Source of the DNA: Desulfuromonadales bacterium
Lineage (GTDB): Bacteria; Desulfobacterota; Desulfuromonadia; Desulfuromonadales; BM103
DNA: 9,389 nucleotides
NCBI GenBank assembly: GCA_029859485.1
Contig: JAOUDB010000071.1
Span: 1-9,389 of the forward strand
Direction: 5' to 3'
The notes under the pieces were generated by a model. That model was not told where the DNA came from. It searched no databases and saw only the letters and a list, made by a program, of their open reading frames with translations. Positions 1-6,215 of the stretch are shown here, piece by piece (the stretch's first letter is position 1; each line of letters opens with the position of its first letter). The translations under genes and the position numbers were made by a program.

Positions 1-332
1 TCAGGTCTGTGATTGCCCCGAGCTTTGCAGAAATTTTTGCCAATAACTGCTGCAAGAACAGTATCCTTCCGGTTGTTCTCCCTGCCGAAACGGTCGCTTG
101 TCTGTTCGATGAAGTTGAAGCGACTCCTGGCTACCGCTTGATCGTTGACCTTGAGAAACAGCAAGTGATAACGCCCTCCGGTGAAGCTTTCGAGTTTGCG
201 GTGGATGCGTTCCGCAAAGAATGTCTGTTGAAGGGGTTGGATGACATCAGTCTGACCTTGCAGCATGTCGAAGCGATTAAAGGTTTCGAGGCAAAGAAGA
301 GAGTGGATGAGCCTTGGCTGTTTGGTCAATGA
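1..332 (+). CDS. leuD: 3-isopropylmalate dehydratase small subunit, C-terminal part (5' end outside the window)
   Basis: With LeuC, LeuD forms isopropylmalate isomerase, which interconverts 2- and 3-isopropylmalate in cytosolic leucine synthesis. The reading frame is open from base 3, so the first visible codons (Arg-Ser-Val-Ile-Ala-Pro-Ser-Phe) lie inside the protein and the GTG at 9 is an internal valine. The visible part carries the family block VIAPSFAEIF-NNCCKN-ILPV, then DAFRKECLLKGLDDISLTLQH and a C-terminal I-x-x-FEAK. This closely follows the last half of the roughly 200-residue proteobacterial LeuD, as recalled from the E. coli sequence. The C-terminus ends normally (PWLFGQ) with TGA. 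The N-terminal substrate-loop region lies outside the window. Its position ahead of ilvBND suggests a leucine/valine/isoleucine cluster, although the 248-base spacer before ilvB may split the transcription unit. Confidence 0.93.
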   Translation, partial: RSVIAPSFAEIFANNCCKNSILPVVLPAETVACLFDEVEATPGYRLIVDLEKQQVITPSGEAFEFAVDAFRKECLLKGLDDISLTLQHVEAIKGFEAKKRVDEPWLFGQ

Positions 333-368
333 CGCAATGCACTGAGGGCTTGTAAAAAGCAAAGCCGG

Positions 369-509
369 AACGCAAAGACGCAAAAGGTTAAAAGACAAGA
401 CGCAATGAAGAGCCTGGAATCCCATTGATCTTGGCTTCTTAGTTGATGCCCCTGTCTCCTGAACTTGGTTTTCTCGGCGTCTTATGTTTTCTCTTTGTGC
501 CTTTGCGTT
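369..509. repeat. Imperfect inverted repeat with CGCAAAG-type arms, between leuD and ilvB
   Basis: The left arm (369-403) starts AACGCAAAGACGCAAAAGG and ends AAGACGC. The right arm (477-509) reads GCGTCTT at its inner end and TGCCTTTGCGTT at its outer end. The reverse complement of the right arm matches most of the left arm over about 33-35 positions, allowing a 2-base gap. The 73 bases between the arms show no further strong pairing that I can see. The arms are outward-facing termini, as in a small non-autonomous element or palindromic intergenic repeat. Similar CGCAAAG/GCGCAAAG strings recur between genes in several environmental bacteria; that statement is from memory. A short T-rich run (513-521) follows the right arm, so the transcript could also fold as a terminator or attenuator ahead of ilvB. 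There is no ORF inside. Confidence 0.6.
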
Positions 510-567
510 AAACGTTTTTATTATTAAGCTTCATGTCCATATATGAAACATCAAACAGTACCCCAAC

Positions 568-575
568 AGAAGAGG
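568..575 (+). promoter_or_regulatory. Ribosome binding site that decides the ilvB start
   Basis: AGAAGAGG lies 5 bases before the ATG at 581. The alternative in-frame ATG at 533 is preceded by an AT-rich stretch (TTATTATTAAGCTTC) with no Shine-Dalgarno match. The protein from 581 also begins where acetolactate synthases normally begin, so 581 is preferred. Confidence 0.65.
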
Positions 576-580
576 TCCCA

Positions 581-2311
581 ATGAAAGGAACAGAACTGGT
601 TTTAAGGGCATTGCATGCCAAAGGTGTGAAATACATCTTTGGCTACACGGGCGGCGCGATCATGCCGATCTTTGATGAAATGGAAAAGCAGAAGCTTTTC
701 ACTTTTGTGATGCCTCGTCACGAGCAGGGAGCGACCTTCATGGCCCAGGGCCTGTCGCGTGCATCACTTTCAACCGATACGCCACAAATCGGTGTCTGTA
801 TGGCGACGTCCGGACCTGGAGCCATGAATCTGGTCACCGGGATCGCTGATGCACATATGGACTCCGTGCCTATGGTGTCAATCACCGGTCAGGTCGCAAC
901 AGGTGTTATCGCCACGGATGCTTTCCAGGAAAGTGATGTGGTTGGCGTCATGATGCCGATCTGCAAGCAGACCTACATGCCGCTGACCACTGAAGAGATC
1001 GAAAAAACAGTCCACGAGGCCTTCTACGTAGCGACGACCGGACGTTTTGGTCCGGTTGTTATCGATCTTCCCAAAGATGTACAGATCCAAAGTGTTGATG
1101 AGAACTATTCGTTCAACCCGAAAACCTTCCGCCCGAAACTGCCCGGCTTTTACTACCATCCCTCACCGGAACGGGAAGTTGTCCACCAGGCGATCGAGAT
1201 GATGAATCGCAGTGAGCGACCGGTCATGTTCTGCGGGCACGGCGTCATCTCCAGCAATGCTGGCGCGATGCTGCAGGAGTTTGCAGAAAAAACCAATATC
1301 CCGGTTGCCTTTACCCTGCATGGTCTGTCGGCAATGCCGGTTGATCATCCCCTGAGCCTGGGAATGATGGGGATGCACGGTACGGTTGAAGCGAATCGTG
1401 CCATTATGAACGCCGATCTGATCATCAGTTTCGGTATGCGGTTTGACGACCGAGTGACCGGTAAACTGAATGAGTACGCCAAGAATGCCGATGTCATTCA
1501 CGTGGAGATCGATCCCTCCGAACTCGACAAGAATGTCGCTACAACGGTTCCCATTAACGCCGATGTCGCCCGGACCCTGCATGTCATGTTGCATGACCCG
1601 GAGTTGGTCTCCAAACCACGCCGTCGCTGGTTGAAGGAAATCGAGACGAATCGCCAGGAAACCGTTGCTGAGGTTGAGGCCGAGGTCGCCGCAGGTGTTG
1701 GTGATGGCGGCAAGCTCCTGATGAAAACCATCATCCGACGTTTGTCAGATATCACCGAAGGCAAAGACATCATTGTGCCCGATGTCGGTCAGCACCAGAT
1801 GATGTCAGCGCGTTACTACAACTTCCAGACCAATAACAGTTGGTTCACCTCCGGTGGTGCCGGCACGATGGGATGCTCCTTGCCGATGGCGATCGGGGCT
1901 AAACTGGCAAGACCTGACGAACGGGTCTGGTCGATCAGTGGCGACGGTGGTTTCCAGATGAATATCCAGGAACTCTGTACCATCATGGAACACGACACAG
2001 ATGTCAAAATCATGATCCTGAATAATGGCTACCTTGGAATGGTTCGTCAGTGGCAGACCCTTTTCTTTGACGGCCGTTACGCGGGCACACCGATGATCAG
2101 TCCGAATTATGAATTCATTGCCAAGGCTTACAGTCTGCCTTATCAGAAGGTCACCGAGCTTGACCAGGTCGATGCGGCGATTCGTACCGCTATCGATCAC
2201 AACGGGGCTTACATTCTCGAGTTTGTCTGCGACCCTTCTGAAGTGATTCTGCCGATGATCCCTTCCGGAGGTGGCTTTGGAGACATGATCGTATCGCGGC
2301 ATAAATCTTAA
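581..2311 (+). CDS. ilvB: Acetolactate synthase large (catalytic) subunit
   Basis: This ThDP-, Mg- and FAD-dependent enzyme condenses two pyruvates to 2-acetolactate, or pyruvate with 2-oxobutyrate to acetohydroxybutyrate, the first common step of valine/leucine/isoleucine synthesis. At 576 aa it has normal family length. Visible motifs are FGYTGGAIMPIFD near 20-32, RHEQGA with the catalytic Glu48, TSGPGAMNLVTGIADA (76-91) and GQVATGVIATDAFQE (103-117). The ThDP/Mg site is GDGGFQMN (454-461) through LNNGYLGMVRQWQ (480-492), and the C-terminus is PMIPSGGGFGDM. The N-terminal ThDP, central FAD and C-terminal ThDP domains are therefore all present. An in-frame ATG at 533 would add 16 unconserved residues without a ribosome site. 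ilvN follows after 27 bases and encodes the regulatory partner. The Ala106 and Gly-Gly-Gly tail resemble E. coli IlvI more than IlvB, from memory, so ilvI is an alternative name. Confidence 0.96.
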   Translation: MKGTELVLRALHAKGVKYIFGYTGGAIMPIFDEMEKQKLFTFVMPRHEQGATFMAQGLSRASLSTDTPQIGVCMATSGPGAMNLVTGIADAHMDSVPMVSITGQVATGVIATDAFQESDVVGVMMPICKQTYMPLTTEEIEKTVHEAFYVATTGRFGPVVIDLPKDVQIQSVDENYSFNPKTFRPKLPGFYYHPSPEREVVHQAIEMMNRSERPVMFCGHGVISSNAGAMLQEFAEKTNIPVAFTLHGLSAMPVDHPLSLGMMGMHGTVEANRAIMNADLIISFGMRFDDRVTGKLNEYAKNADVIHVEIDPSELDKNVATTVPINADVARTLHVMLHDPELVSKPRRRWLKEIETNRQETVAEVEAEVAAGVGDGGKLLMKTIIRRLSDITEGKDIIVPDVGQHQMMSARYYNFQTNNSWFTSGGAGTMGCSLPMAIGAKLARPDERVWSISGDGGFQMNIQELCTIMEHDTDVKIMILNNGYLGMVRQWQTLFFDGRYAGTPMISPNYEFIAKAYSLPYQKVTELDQVDAAIRTAIDHNGAYILEFVCDPSEVILPMIPSGGGFGDMIVSRHKS

Positions 2312-2338
2312 GCTTGATGCTTTTTACGGGGATATAAA

Positions 2339-2824
2339 ATGACAGTTAAAAAAATGAAAAGAAGGGCCATTCTGGCCTTCGTTCAAGATAAGCCGGGCAC
2401 TCTCAACAAAATCTCTATGATGATTCGACGCAAGATGTACAACGTTGATACCTTGACGGTTTGTAAGGCCAAGGCTGCGGGAGTCAGCCGCATGACCATC
2501 ACCTTACGTGAAGATGATGAGGCCAAGGTGTTGCAGGTCATACGGCAGCTGGAAAAATTTACCGAAGTGATCCGGGCCAAGGAGCTGGATCGCGAGCAGA
2601 GTTATTGGCGCGAAGTTGCGATCATCAAGTTCGAGCTCGAGAAGAAAACTTTGGAAAAGCTGCAGAAGAAATACCAGATTGAAATCCTCGATGCTCAGCC
2701 ACACGATATCTACATCGTTCAGATAGCAGGGCCAACGGAGCGGATCGACAGTTTCTTGAAGGATGTTGGCTCGGAACATTTTATTGAAATAGCAAGGACC
2801 GGAGTAACAGCAATGGATAAGTGA
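2339..2824 (+). CDS. ilvN: Acetolactate synthase small (regulatory) subunit
   Basis: This is the regulatory subunit that binds IlvB, stimulates catalysis and usually confers valine feedback inhibition. The 161-aa length matches the IlvH class. An N-terminal ACT domain (about 8-80) shows [26 protein letters not shown]. Gly20 and Asn35 line up with E. coli IlvH Gly14 and Asn29, two positions where mutations relieve valine inhibition. The position of IlvH Asn11, also near the effector site, is Asp17 here. The second ACT-like half ends [10 protein letters not shown], close to the usual ELARTG. The start has a GGGGAT ribosome site about 6-7 bases upstream. The gene lies between ilvB (27 bases away) and ilvD (8 bases away), so the three are almost certainly co-transcribed. 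The N-terminal half is more divergent than typical proteobacterial IlvN/IlvH, so valine sensitivity cannot be assumed. The symbol ilvH would be equally defensible. Confidence 0.93.
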   Translation: MTVKKMKRRAILAFVQDKPGTLNKISMMIRRKMYNVDTLTVCKAKAAGVSRMTITLREDDEAKVLQVIRQLEKFTEVIRAKELDREQSYWREVAIIKFELEKKTLEKLQKKYQIEILDAQPHDIYIVQIAGPTERIDSFLKDVGSEHFIEIARTGVTAMDK

Positions 2825-2826
2825 GG
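2822..2826 (+). promoter_or_regulatory. Ribosome binding site of ilvD overlapping the ilvN stop codon
   Basis: TGAGG contains the ilvN stop (2822-2824) and lies 6 bases before the ATG at 2833. A GTG at 2821 would overlap ilvN by 4 bases, but its nearest GGAG (2801-2804) is 16 bases away. The ATG is therefore the better start, and translation is probably coupled to ilvN termination. Confidence 0.55.
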
Positions 2827-2832
2827 CAATCG

Positions 2833-4536
2833 ATGAAACGTCGCAGCGAAGAAATAACCGGTCGTAAGGACGGTGCAAAGTGGGTTGAGCGAACCGCTGC
2901 GAGGACCATGCTGCGCGCGGTACGTTTTACCGATGAGGATTTTGATAAACCGATCATCGCTTTGGCTGTGCCATATACCAACGGTACGCCTTGCAATGAT
3001 CACGTTCGGGCGCTCGGTGACATCGTCCAGAAGGCCATCGAAGACGCGGGCGGCAAGGCGATTATCTTTGGCACTCCGGTCGTCTCTGATGGCATCTCCA
3101 TGGGCACCGAAGCGATGAAATATTCGTTGGTGAGCCGCGAGGTGATCGCCGACAGTATCGAACTGATGACCGAAGGTTACCGGGTGGATGCCGTTATCAC
3201 CCTCTCCGGTTGTGATAAAACCATTCCCGCTGCACTGATGCCGATCGCTCGCAACAACCTGATCGGCCTGACCCTCTACGGCGGCAGCATCCTCCCTGGT
3301 GAATACCACGGCAGGGCTCTCAATATCGTCAGCGCCTTTGAGGCGGTCGGTGCTTACTGTGCCGGTAAAATCGATGCTGAAGAATTGCATGCTGTTGAAT
3401 GTCATTCCTGTCCCGGAGCCGGCTCCTGCGCAGGGATGTACACGGCCAACACCATGGCTTCGGCCATCGAAGCTCTCGGCATGAGCCTGCCCGGCTCTGC
3501 TTCCAACCTTGCTGTTGATGAAGGGAACCAGATCTCTGTCGAAAAACGTGAAGATTGTGCCCGAGTCGCCCAAGCCGTGGTTGGTCTGCTGCAGTCCGGT
3601 ATCAGTGCCCGAGACATTATGAACCGAGAGGCGTTTGAAAATGCCCTGACGGTGGCCTGGGCTCTCGGTGGCTCGACCAACGCGGTTTTGCACATTCTGG
3701 CTCTCGCTCATGAAGCAGGAGTCGTGTTAACGCTTGCTGATATCGAAGAGATTACAAGCACTGTCCCGCTGATCGGTGACTTCAAGCCCTTCGGTCAATA
3801 CGTGATGAATGACCTGCACAAGATCGGCGGTTTGCCGATGGTGATGAAGACCTTGCTTGATGCCGGGTATCTGCATGGTGATTGCATGACAGTGACTGGG
3901 AAAACCCTGGCAGAAAACCTCGCGGATGCACCGCTAAGACCCGAAAACCAGGACGTCATTTACAGCCCGGAACATCCTTACGCACCACCCAATCGCCATA
4001 TCCGTGTCTTACGTGGCAATCTTGCCTCCGAGGGCTGCGTGATAAAGCTCAGTGGTAAGGAGATGACTCACTTTACCGGGCCGGCACGGGTGTTTGAGCG
4101 GGAGGAAGAAGCTCTCGAAGCAATCCTTGCAGACAAGATCAATGCCGGAGATGTTGTCGTTATCCGTTATGAGGGCCCTAAAGGTGGCCCCGGCATGCGC
4201 GAGATGCTATCCCCCTCGGCGGCTTTAATGGGGGCGGGGCTCGGCAAGGATGTCGCACTGGTTACCGATGGCCGTTTCTCCGGCGGAACCCACGGCATTA
4301 TGATTGGTCACGTAGCTCCGGAAGCTCAGGTCGGAGGACTTATCGCACTCGTTCAAGAGGGGGATATGATTACCATCGACCTCGGCCTTGGCGAGCTGAA
4401 CCTCATGCTTGAGGATGAGGAAATCAGCAAGCGCTCGGCGCGGTGGCAGGCTCCCGAGATTCGTTATGCTCGCGGTGTTCTGGCTAAATATGCCAAGCTG
4501 GTCTCTTCCTCGTCTAGTGGCGCTGTGACCAGTTAA
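2833..4536 (+). CDS. ilvD: Dihydroxyacid dehydratase, [2Fe-2S]-type
   Basis: The enzyme dehydrates 2,3-dihydroxy-isovalerate and 2,3-dihydroxy-3-methylvalerate to the 2-oxo acids, the third common step of valine/isoleucine synthesis. At 567 aa it matches the compact family; E. coli IlvD is about 616. Candidate iron-sulfur ligands are Cys54 (TPCN), Cys127 (SGCDKT) and Cys199 in [16 protein letters not shown]. Lys129 sits at the Mg-binding carbamylated lysine position, and Ser483 in [11 protein letters not shown] is the likely active-site base. The CPGAGSC-type block, [13 protein letters not shown] and the [12 protein letters not shown] tail resemble plant, fungal and cyanobacterial [2Fe-2S] enzymes rather than the CPTCGSC pattern of the oxygen-labile E. 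coli enzyme. Cluster type is an inference from these motifs. A related sugar-acid dehydratase is unlikely given the ilvBN neighbours. The ATG at 2833 is chosen over the GTG at 2821 for its ribosome site. Confidence 0.95.
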   Translation: MKRRSEEITGRKDGAKWVERTAARTMLRAVRFTDEDFDKPIIALAVPYTNGTPCNDHVRALGDIVQKAIEDAGGKAIIFGTPVVSDGISMGTEAMKYSLVSREVIADSIELMTEGYRVDAVITLSGCDKTIPAALMPIARNNLIGLTLYGGSILPGEYHGRALNIVSAFEAVGAYCAGKIDAEELHAVECHSCPGAGSCAGMYTANTMASAIEALGMSLPGSASNLAVDEGNQISVEKREDCARVAQAVVGLLQSGISARDIMNREAFENALTVAWALGGSTNAVLHILALAHEAGVVLTLADIEEITSTVPLIGDFKPFGQYVMNDLHKIGGLPMVMKTLLDAGYLHGDCMTVTGKTLAENLADAPLRPENQDVIYSPEHPYAPPNRHIRVLRGNLASEGCVIKLSGKEMTHFTGPARVFEREEEALEAILADKINAGDVVVIRYEGPKGGPGMREMLSPSAALMGAGLGKDVALVTDGRFSGGTHGIMIGHVAPEAQVGGLIALVQEGDMITIDLGLGELNLMLEDEEISKRSARWQAPEIRYARGVLAKYAKLVSSSSSGAVTS

Positions 4537-4600
4537 CAGTTGTTTTTTGAATTCACCCGTTTTTAATCAGTATCAGGGCGGCCGGTTACTTAGTGCTCAA

Positions 4601-4606
4601 GGGAGA
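4601..4606 (+). promoter_or_regulatory. Ribosome binding site of the small acidic gene
   Basis: GGGAGA stands 6 bases before the ATG at 4613. The in-frame ATG at 4607 directly abuts it, and the upstream TTG at 4547 has no ribosome site, so 4613 is the best start. Confidence 0.5.
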
Positions 4607-4612
4607 ATGCAT

Positions 4613-4870
4613 ATGAAAATAATCAAGGTTGTTGTTGAAAGATGGTTGGAAGTCCCTGATGAGTGGGAGCTTGTCGAACCTGAGCACACCGGGCAGATTC
4701 ACCTTGAAACAGACAGTCATTGTCTAATTCCTGAGTTGACCTGGCTGGGCCTTTTGGACCAGTCAGAAGAAACTTGCGGCTGGGAAGAGATTGAGGATGA
4801 CGATAAGGACAAGCTTGGCAATATGATGGTCGGCGGATCAAGCTCCCTTGAATATCAAGATGATGAGTGA
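4613..4870 (+). CDS. Small acidic protein of unknown function
   Basis: I do not recognise this 85-aa protein. It opens with a hydrophobic/basic strand-like segment (MKIIKVVVERW) and continues with WELVEPEH (about 16-23). A Trp/Leu-rich middle (ELTWLGLLDQ, about 41-50) follows, and the C-terminal half is strongly acidic (WEEIEDDDKDK, SLEYQDDE). There are two cysteines (Cys37 and Cys56), not arranged as a metal motif. I see no signal peptide or membrane segment, so it is probably cytosolic. A good ribosome site 6 bases upstream and codon use like its neighbours support a real gene. It starts 76 bases after ilvD with no clear terminator between, so it is likely the last gene of the ilv transcript. 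A role linked to branched-chain synthesis is possible but only from position. A longer version starting at TTG 4547 is less likely. Confidence 0.6.
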   Translation: MKIIKVVVERWLEVPDEWELVEPEHTGQIHLETDSHCLIPELTWLGLLDQSEETCGWEEIEDDDKDKLGNMMVGGSSSLEYQDDE

Positions 4871-4937
4871 ACCCGCTTTTGTGGGCCTACTCAGAGCTGT
4901 TGGTTCGGTTCAACCTTATCGCCTGCAACTTTTATCT

Positions 4938-4964
4938 GGCCACCTGGAGCAATTCCGGGTGGCC
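4938..4964 (+). terminator. Probable intrinsic terminator of the ilv transcript
   Basis: GGCCACC (4938-4944) pairs with GGTGGCC (4958-4964). Inside, GGA can pair with TCC around a short loop, giving a strong GC-rich stem. The following GTTCTTGTTT is only moderately T-rich, so termination may be partial. Its place 68 bases after the acidic gene fits the end of the leuD/ilv region. Confidence 0.5.
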
Positions 4965-5062
4965 GTTCTTGTTTACACTAAAAGGTCTGAATTTAAACGC
5001 CCAGTTGAGCTGATCTGTGGCTCCTGCTTTTACAAATTAGCAACATATAACCAATGAATGAC

Positions 5063-5090
5063 TTGTTTGGTCATGTATTAATAGTATAGA
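5063..5090 (+). promoter_or_regulatory. Possible sigma-70-like promoter for the J-domain gene
   Basis: TTGTTT (5063-5068) and TATAGA (5085-5090) are separated by 16 bases in an AT-rich region about 155 bases before the J-domain start. The match is fair, but the region is AT-rich enough for chance hits. Other candidates, such as the TAAAAT within 5198-5220, cannot be excluded. Confidence 0.25.
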
Positions 5091-5197
5091 ATTAAAAATA
5101 AATAAATACTTTGTTGCTGGTTCGTTCCGTAGCTAAAATAGCGACACTCGTCTCAACTGGAGACATTTTCATAGAGTGTAAATGAATCCCCTTCTAA

Positions 5198-5220
5198 TGG
5201 GATAAAATAGTGGGATAAAA
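5198..5220 (+). repeat. Tandem-spaced direct repeat TGGGATAAAA
   Basis: Two perfect 10-base copies (5198-5207 and 5211-5220) are 13 bases apart start to start. They end 11 bases before the AAGAGG ribosome site of the J-domain gene. Each contains a GATAAAA/TAAAAT-like string that could be a -10 element or a protein-binding half-site. This may also be a simple local duplication. Confidence 0.4.
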
Positions 5221-5245
5221 GCGAAAAATTTAAGAGGTCCTCATT

Positions 5246-5854
5246 ATGGGCGCAAATGAGTTTGTTGATTACTACGAGTTGCTACAATTGAGTTCCAATG
5301 CTGATGCCGAAACCATTGAACGCGTATTTAGGCATCTGGCCCAGAAATTCCACCCTGATCACAACAACTTAACGAACAAAGACCGATTCATTCAGATCCT
5401 TGAAGCCCACCAGGTACTTATAGACCCTGAAGCCCGTGCCGGATACGATGTAAAGTATAGAGATTACTGGAACCGCAAATGGAGGCTTGCGTCGGTGGCC
5501 AGCGATATGTCCGAGCTCGGCGACGACAGGCTCGCTCGCGAGCGTATCCTTTCCTTGTTGTATGTTCAACGAAGGCGCAGCATGAAAAGCCCCGGGTTGG
5601 GGGAAGTTGAAATTTCTCGACTTCTTAACACACCTCTTGAATTGGTTGAGTTCCATCTGTGGTACATCAGGACAAAGGGGTGGATCGAACGACTCGATAC
5701 AGGTCATTTGGCAATCACCGCAACAGGTGTTGATCAGGTTGAGCAGAGTTGCTCCCTTAGCCCGGAGAAGTTGATTGAAGATCATGACCTTCCAGACGAA
5801 ACTGCACAAGGCCGGAAGGCAAGTGAGGAAGATTTGCGGGCAGCGAATGAGTAA
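5246..5854 (+). CDS. J-domain (DnaJ-like) protein with C-terminal winged-helix-like region
   Basis: This 202-aa protein begins with a J domain (about 7-68): DYYELLQLSSNADAETIERVF, the diagnostic HPD at 36-38, and FIQILEAHQVLIDPEARAGYD. It should therefore stimulate a DnaK/Hsp70 partner. The DnaJ Gly/Phe linker, the zinc-finger cysteines and the substrate-binding domains are absent, so it is not DnaJ or CbpA. Residues about 96-166 look like a winged helix: ERILSLLYVQRR, then EVEISRLLNTPLELVEFHLWYIRTKGWIERLDTGHLAITATG, where the last part resembles recognition helix plus wing. The tail (167-202) is charged. No signal peptide or membrane segment is visible. An AAGAGG ribosome site lies 8 bases before the ATG. 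The gene stands alone between two repeat-bearing spacers, upstream of aceE. The J domain is firm; the DNA-binding role of the second half is an inference, and that region could instead bind a protein client. Confidence 0.85.
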   Translation: MGANEFVDYYELLQLSSNADAETIERVFRHLAQKFHPDHNNLTNKDRFIQILEAHQVLIDPEARAGYDVKYRDYWNRKWRLASVASDMSELGDDRLARERILSLLYVQRRRSMKSPGLGEVEISRLLNTPLELVEFHLWYIRTKGWIERLDTGHLAITATGVDQVEQSCSLSPEKLIEDHDLPDETAQGRKASEEDLRAANE

Positions 5855-5971
5855 GAACAGCCGCCAAGTTAACGGGAGATCCCTTCCTGTTGGTGGCGAT
5901 GTATAGAAAGCCGTATCGTCATCAACGTTATGGTCGCCATGATCTGTATCATTGTGGACATTCTACGATCA

Positions 5972-6017
5972 GAGACGCTCTTGTCTCAGTCTTCTTCGAG
6001 ACAGCCCTTATAGAGAC
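5972..6017. repeat. Cluster of four GAGAC/GTCTC motifs
   Basis: GAGAC occurs at 5972-5976, 5998-6002 and 6013-6017, and its complement GTCTC at 5983-5987. Start-to-start steps are 11, 15 and 15 bases. The first two and the second-third pair form inverted repeats (GAGAC-N6-GTCTC and GTCTC-N10-GAGAC). The last copy is followed by seven A residues. The cluster could be an operator array or folded RNA in the aceE leader; the motif is short, so chance is not excluded. Confidence 0.4.
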
Positions 6018-6115
6018 AAAAAAACAGCCCTTTGTAAGTCCGATGACCTTTGGTTTTGTCCCGACACCTGTTTTGAATGAAAGCCTTTTTCTCGTTTCAT
6101 TTGTAGCTAAATACC

Positions 6116-6132
6116 AAATGTCAGGTACATTT
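6116..6132. repeat. Small palindrome AAATGT-CAGGT-ACATTT
   Basis: A 6-base perfect stem surrounds a 5-base loop, in the context ACCAAATGTCAGGTACATTTTAACG. From memory, GTCAGGTAC-type palindromes are common as scattered REP-like intergenic repeats in many proteobacteria, often with RAYT-family transposases. This may be a solitary remnant; no transposase gene is in the window. Confidence 0.35.
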
Positions 6133-6200
6133 TAACGTGTAGAAAGATTTGAAATATTACTCCAATGATGGCGTGCGGTTTAAACGCTTTCGTTATATAT

Positions 6201-6206
6201 GAGGAG
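6201..6206 (+). promoter_or_regulatory. Ribosome binding site that decides the aceE start
   Basis: GAGGAG lies 9 bases before the ATG at 6216. The upstream in-frame ATGs (6165 and 6168) lack such a site and would add 17 unconserved residues, so 6216 is preferred. Confidence 0.65.
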
Positions 6207-6215
6207 TTGGAAAAG

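Larger units (their letters stand above)
4871..5245. other. Spacer between the ilv cluster and the J-domain gene
   Basis: These 375 bases contain no convincing gene. The first third holds a GC-rich hairpin (4938-4964) that may end ilv transcription. The rest is AT-rich. It contains a short ATGAC/GTCAT inverted pair (5057-5074 area), a possible promoter (5063-5090), a GTCTC-AACTG-GAGAC inverted pair (5150-5164) and a 10-base direct repeat TGGGATAAAA (5198-5220). An open frame starting at 4848 overlaps the acidic gene, has no ribosome site and runs through the hairpin, so I do not call it. Confidence 0.6.
5855..6215. other. Long spacer / leader upstream of aceE
   Basis: These 361 bases show no convincing gene. 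They open with an imperfect hairpin (5862-5898; CGCCA/TGGCG outer stem, AACGGGA/TCCTGTT inner stem, no T-tract). They also carry a cluster of GAGAC/GTCTC copies (5972-6017), an ACAGCCCTT direct repeat (6001-6009 and 6024-6032), a small palindrome around 6116-6132 and the 8-base palindrome GTTTAAAC at 6178-6185. The aceE promoter must lie here or further upstream, but I cannot place it with confidence. An 81-aa open frame (5890-6135) lacks a ribosome site and recognisable features. Confidence 0.5.

Noticed and set aside
533..580. Upstream ATG for ilvB adding 16 residues
   Set aside because: It has no ribosome site, and the added residues are outside the family's normal N-terminus. AGAAGAGG precedes the ATG at 581.
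893..901. Ala106 at the acetolactate synthase position where Pro is common and whose changes give herbicide resistance in plants
   Set aside because: Ala at this position is natural in some bacterial enzymes, including E. coli IlvI as I recall it, so it is not a sign of selection.
2719..3711. Long open frame (330 aa) on the minus strand
   Set aside because: It lies wholly over ilvN/ilvD, which have strong family matches in the + frame. The translated protein has no recognisable domain and behaves as a shadow frame.
4848..5057. 69-aa open frame after the acidic gene
   Set aside because: It overlaps the acidic gene by 23 bases, has no ribosome site and runs through the terminator-like hairpin. 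No family features are seen.
5862..5898. Hairpin after the J-domain gene as an intrinsic terminator
   Set aside because: The stem is interrupted by a bulge and no T-tract follows, so I list it only as part of the spacer description.
5890..6135. 81-aa open frame upstream of aceE, plus a short hydrophobic frame inside it
   Set aside because: Neither has a Shine-Dalgarno sequence. They cover the repeat cluster and show no conserved pattern.
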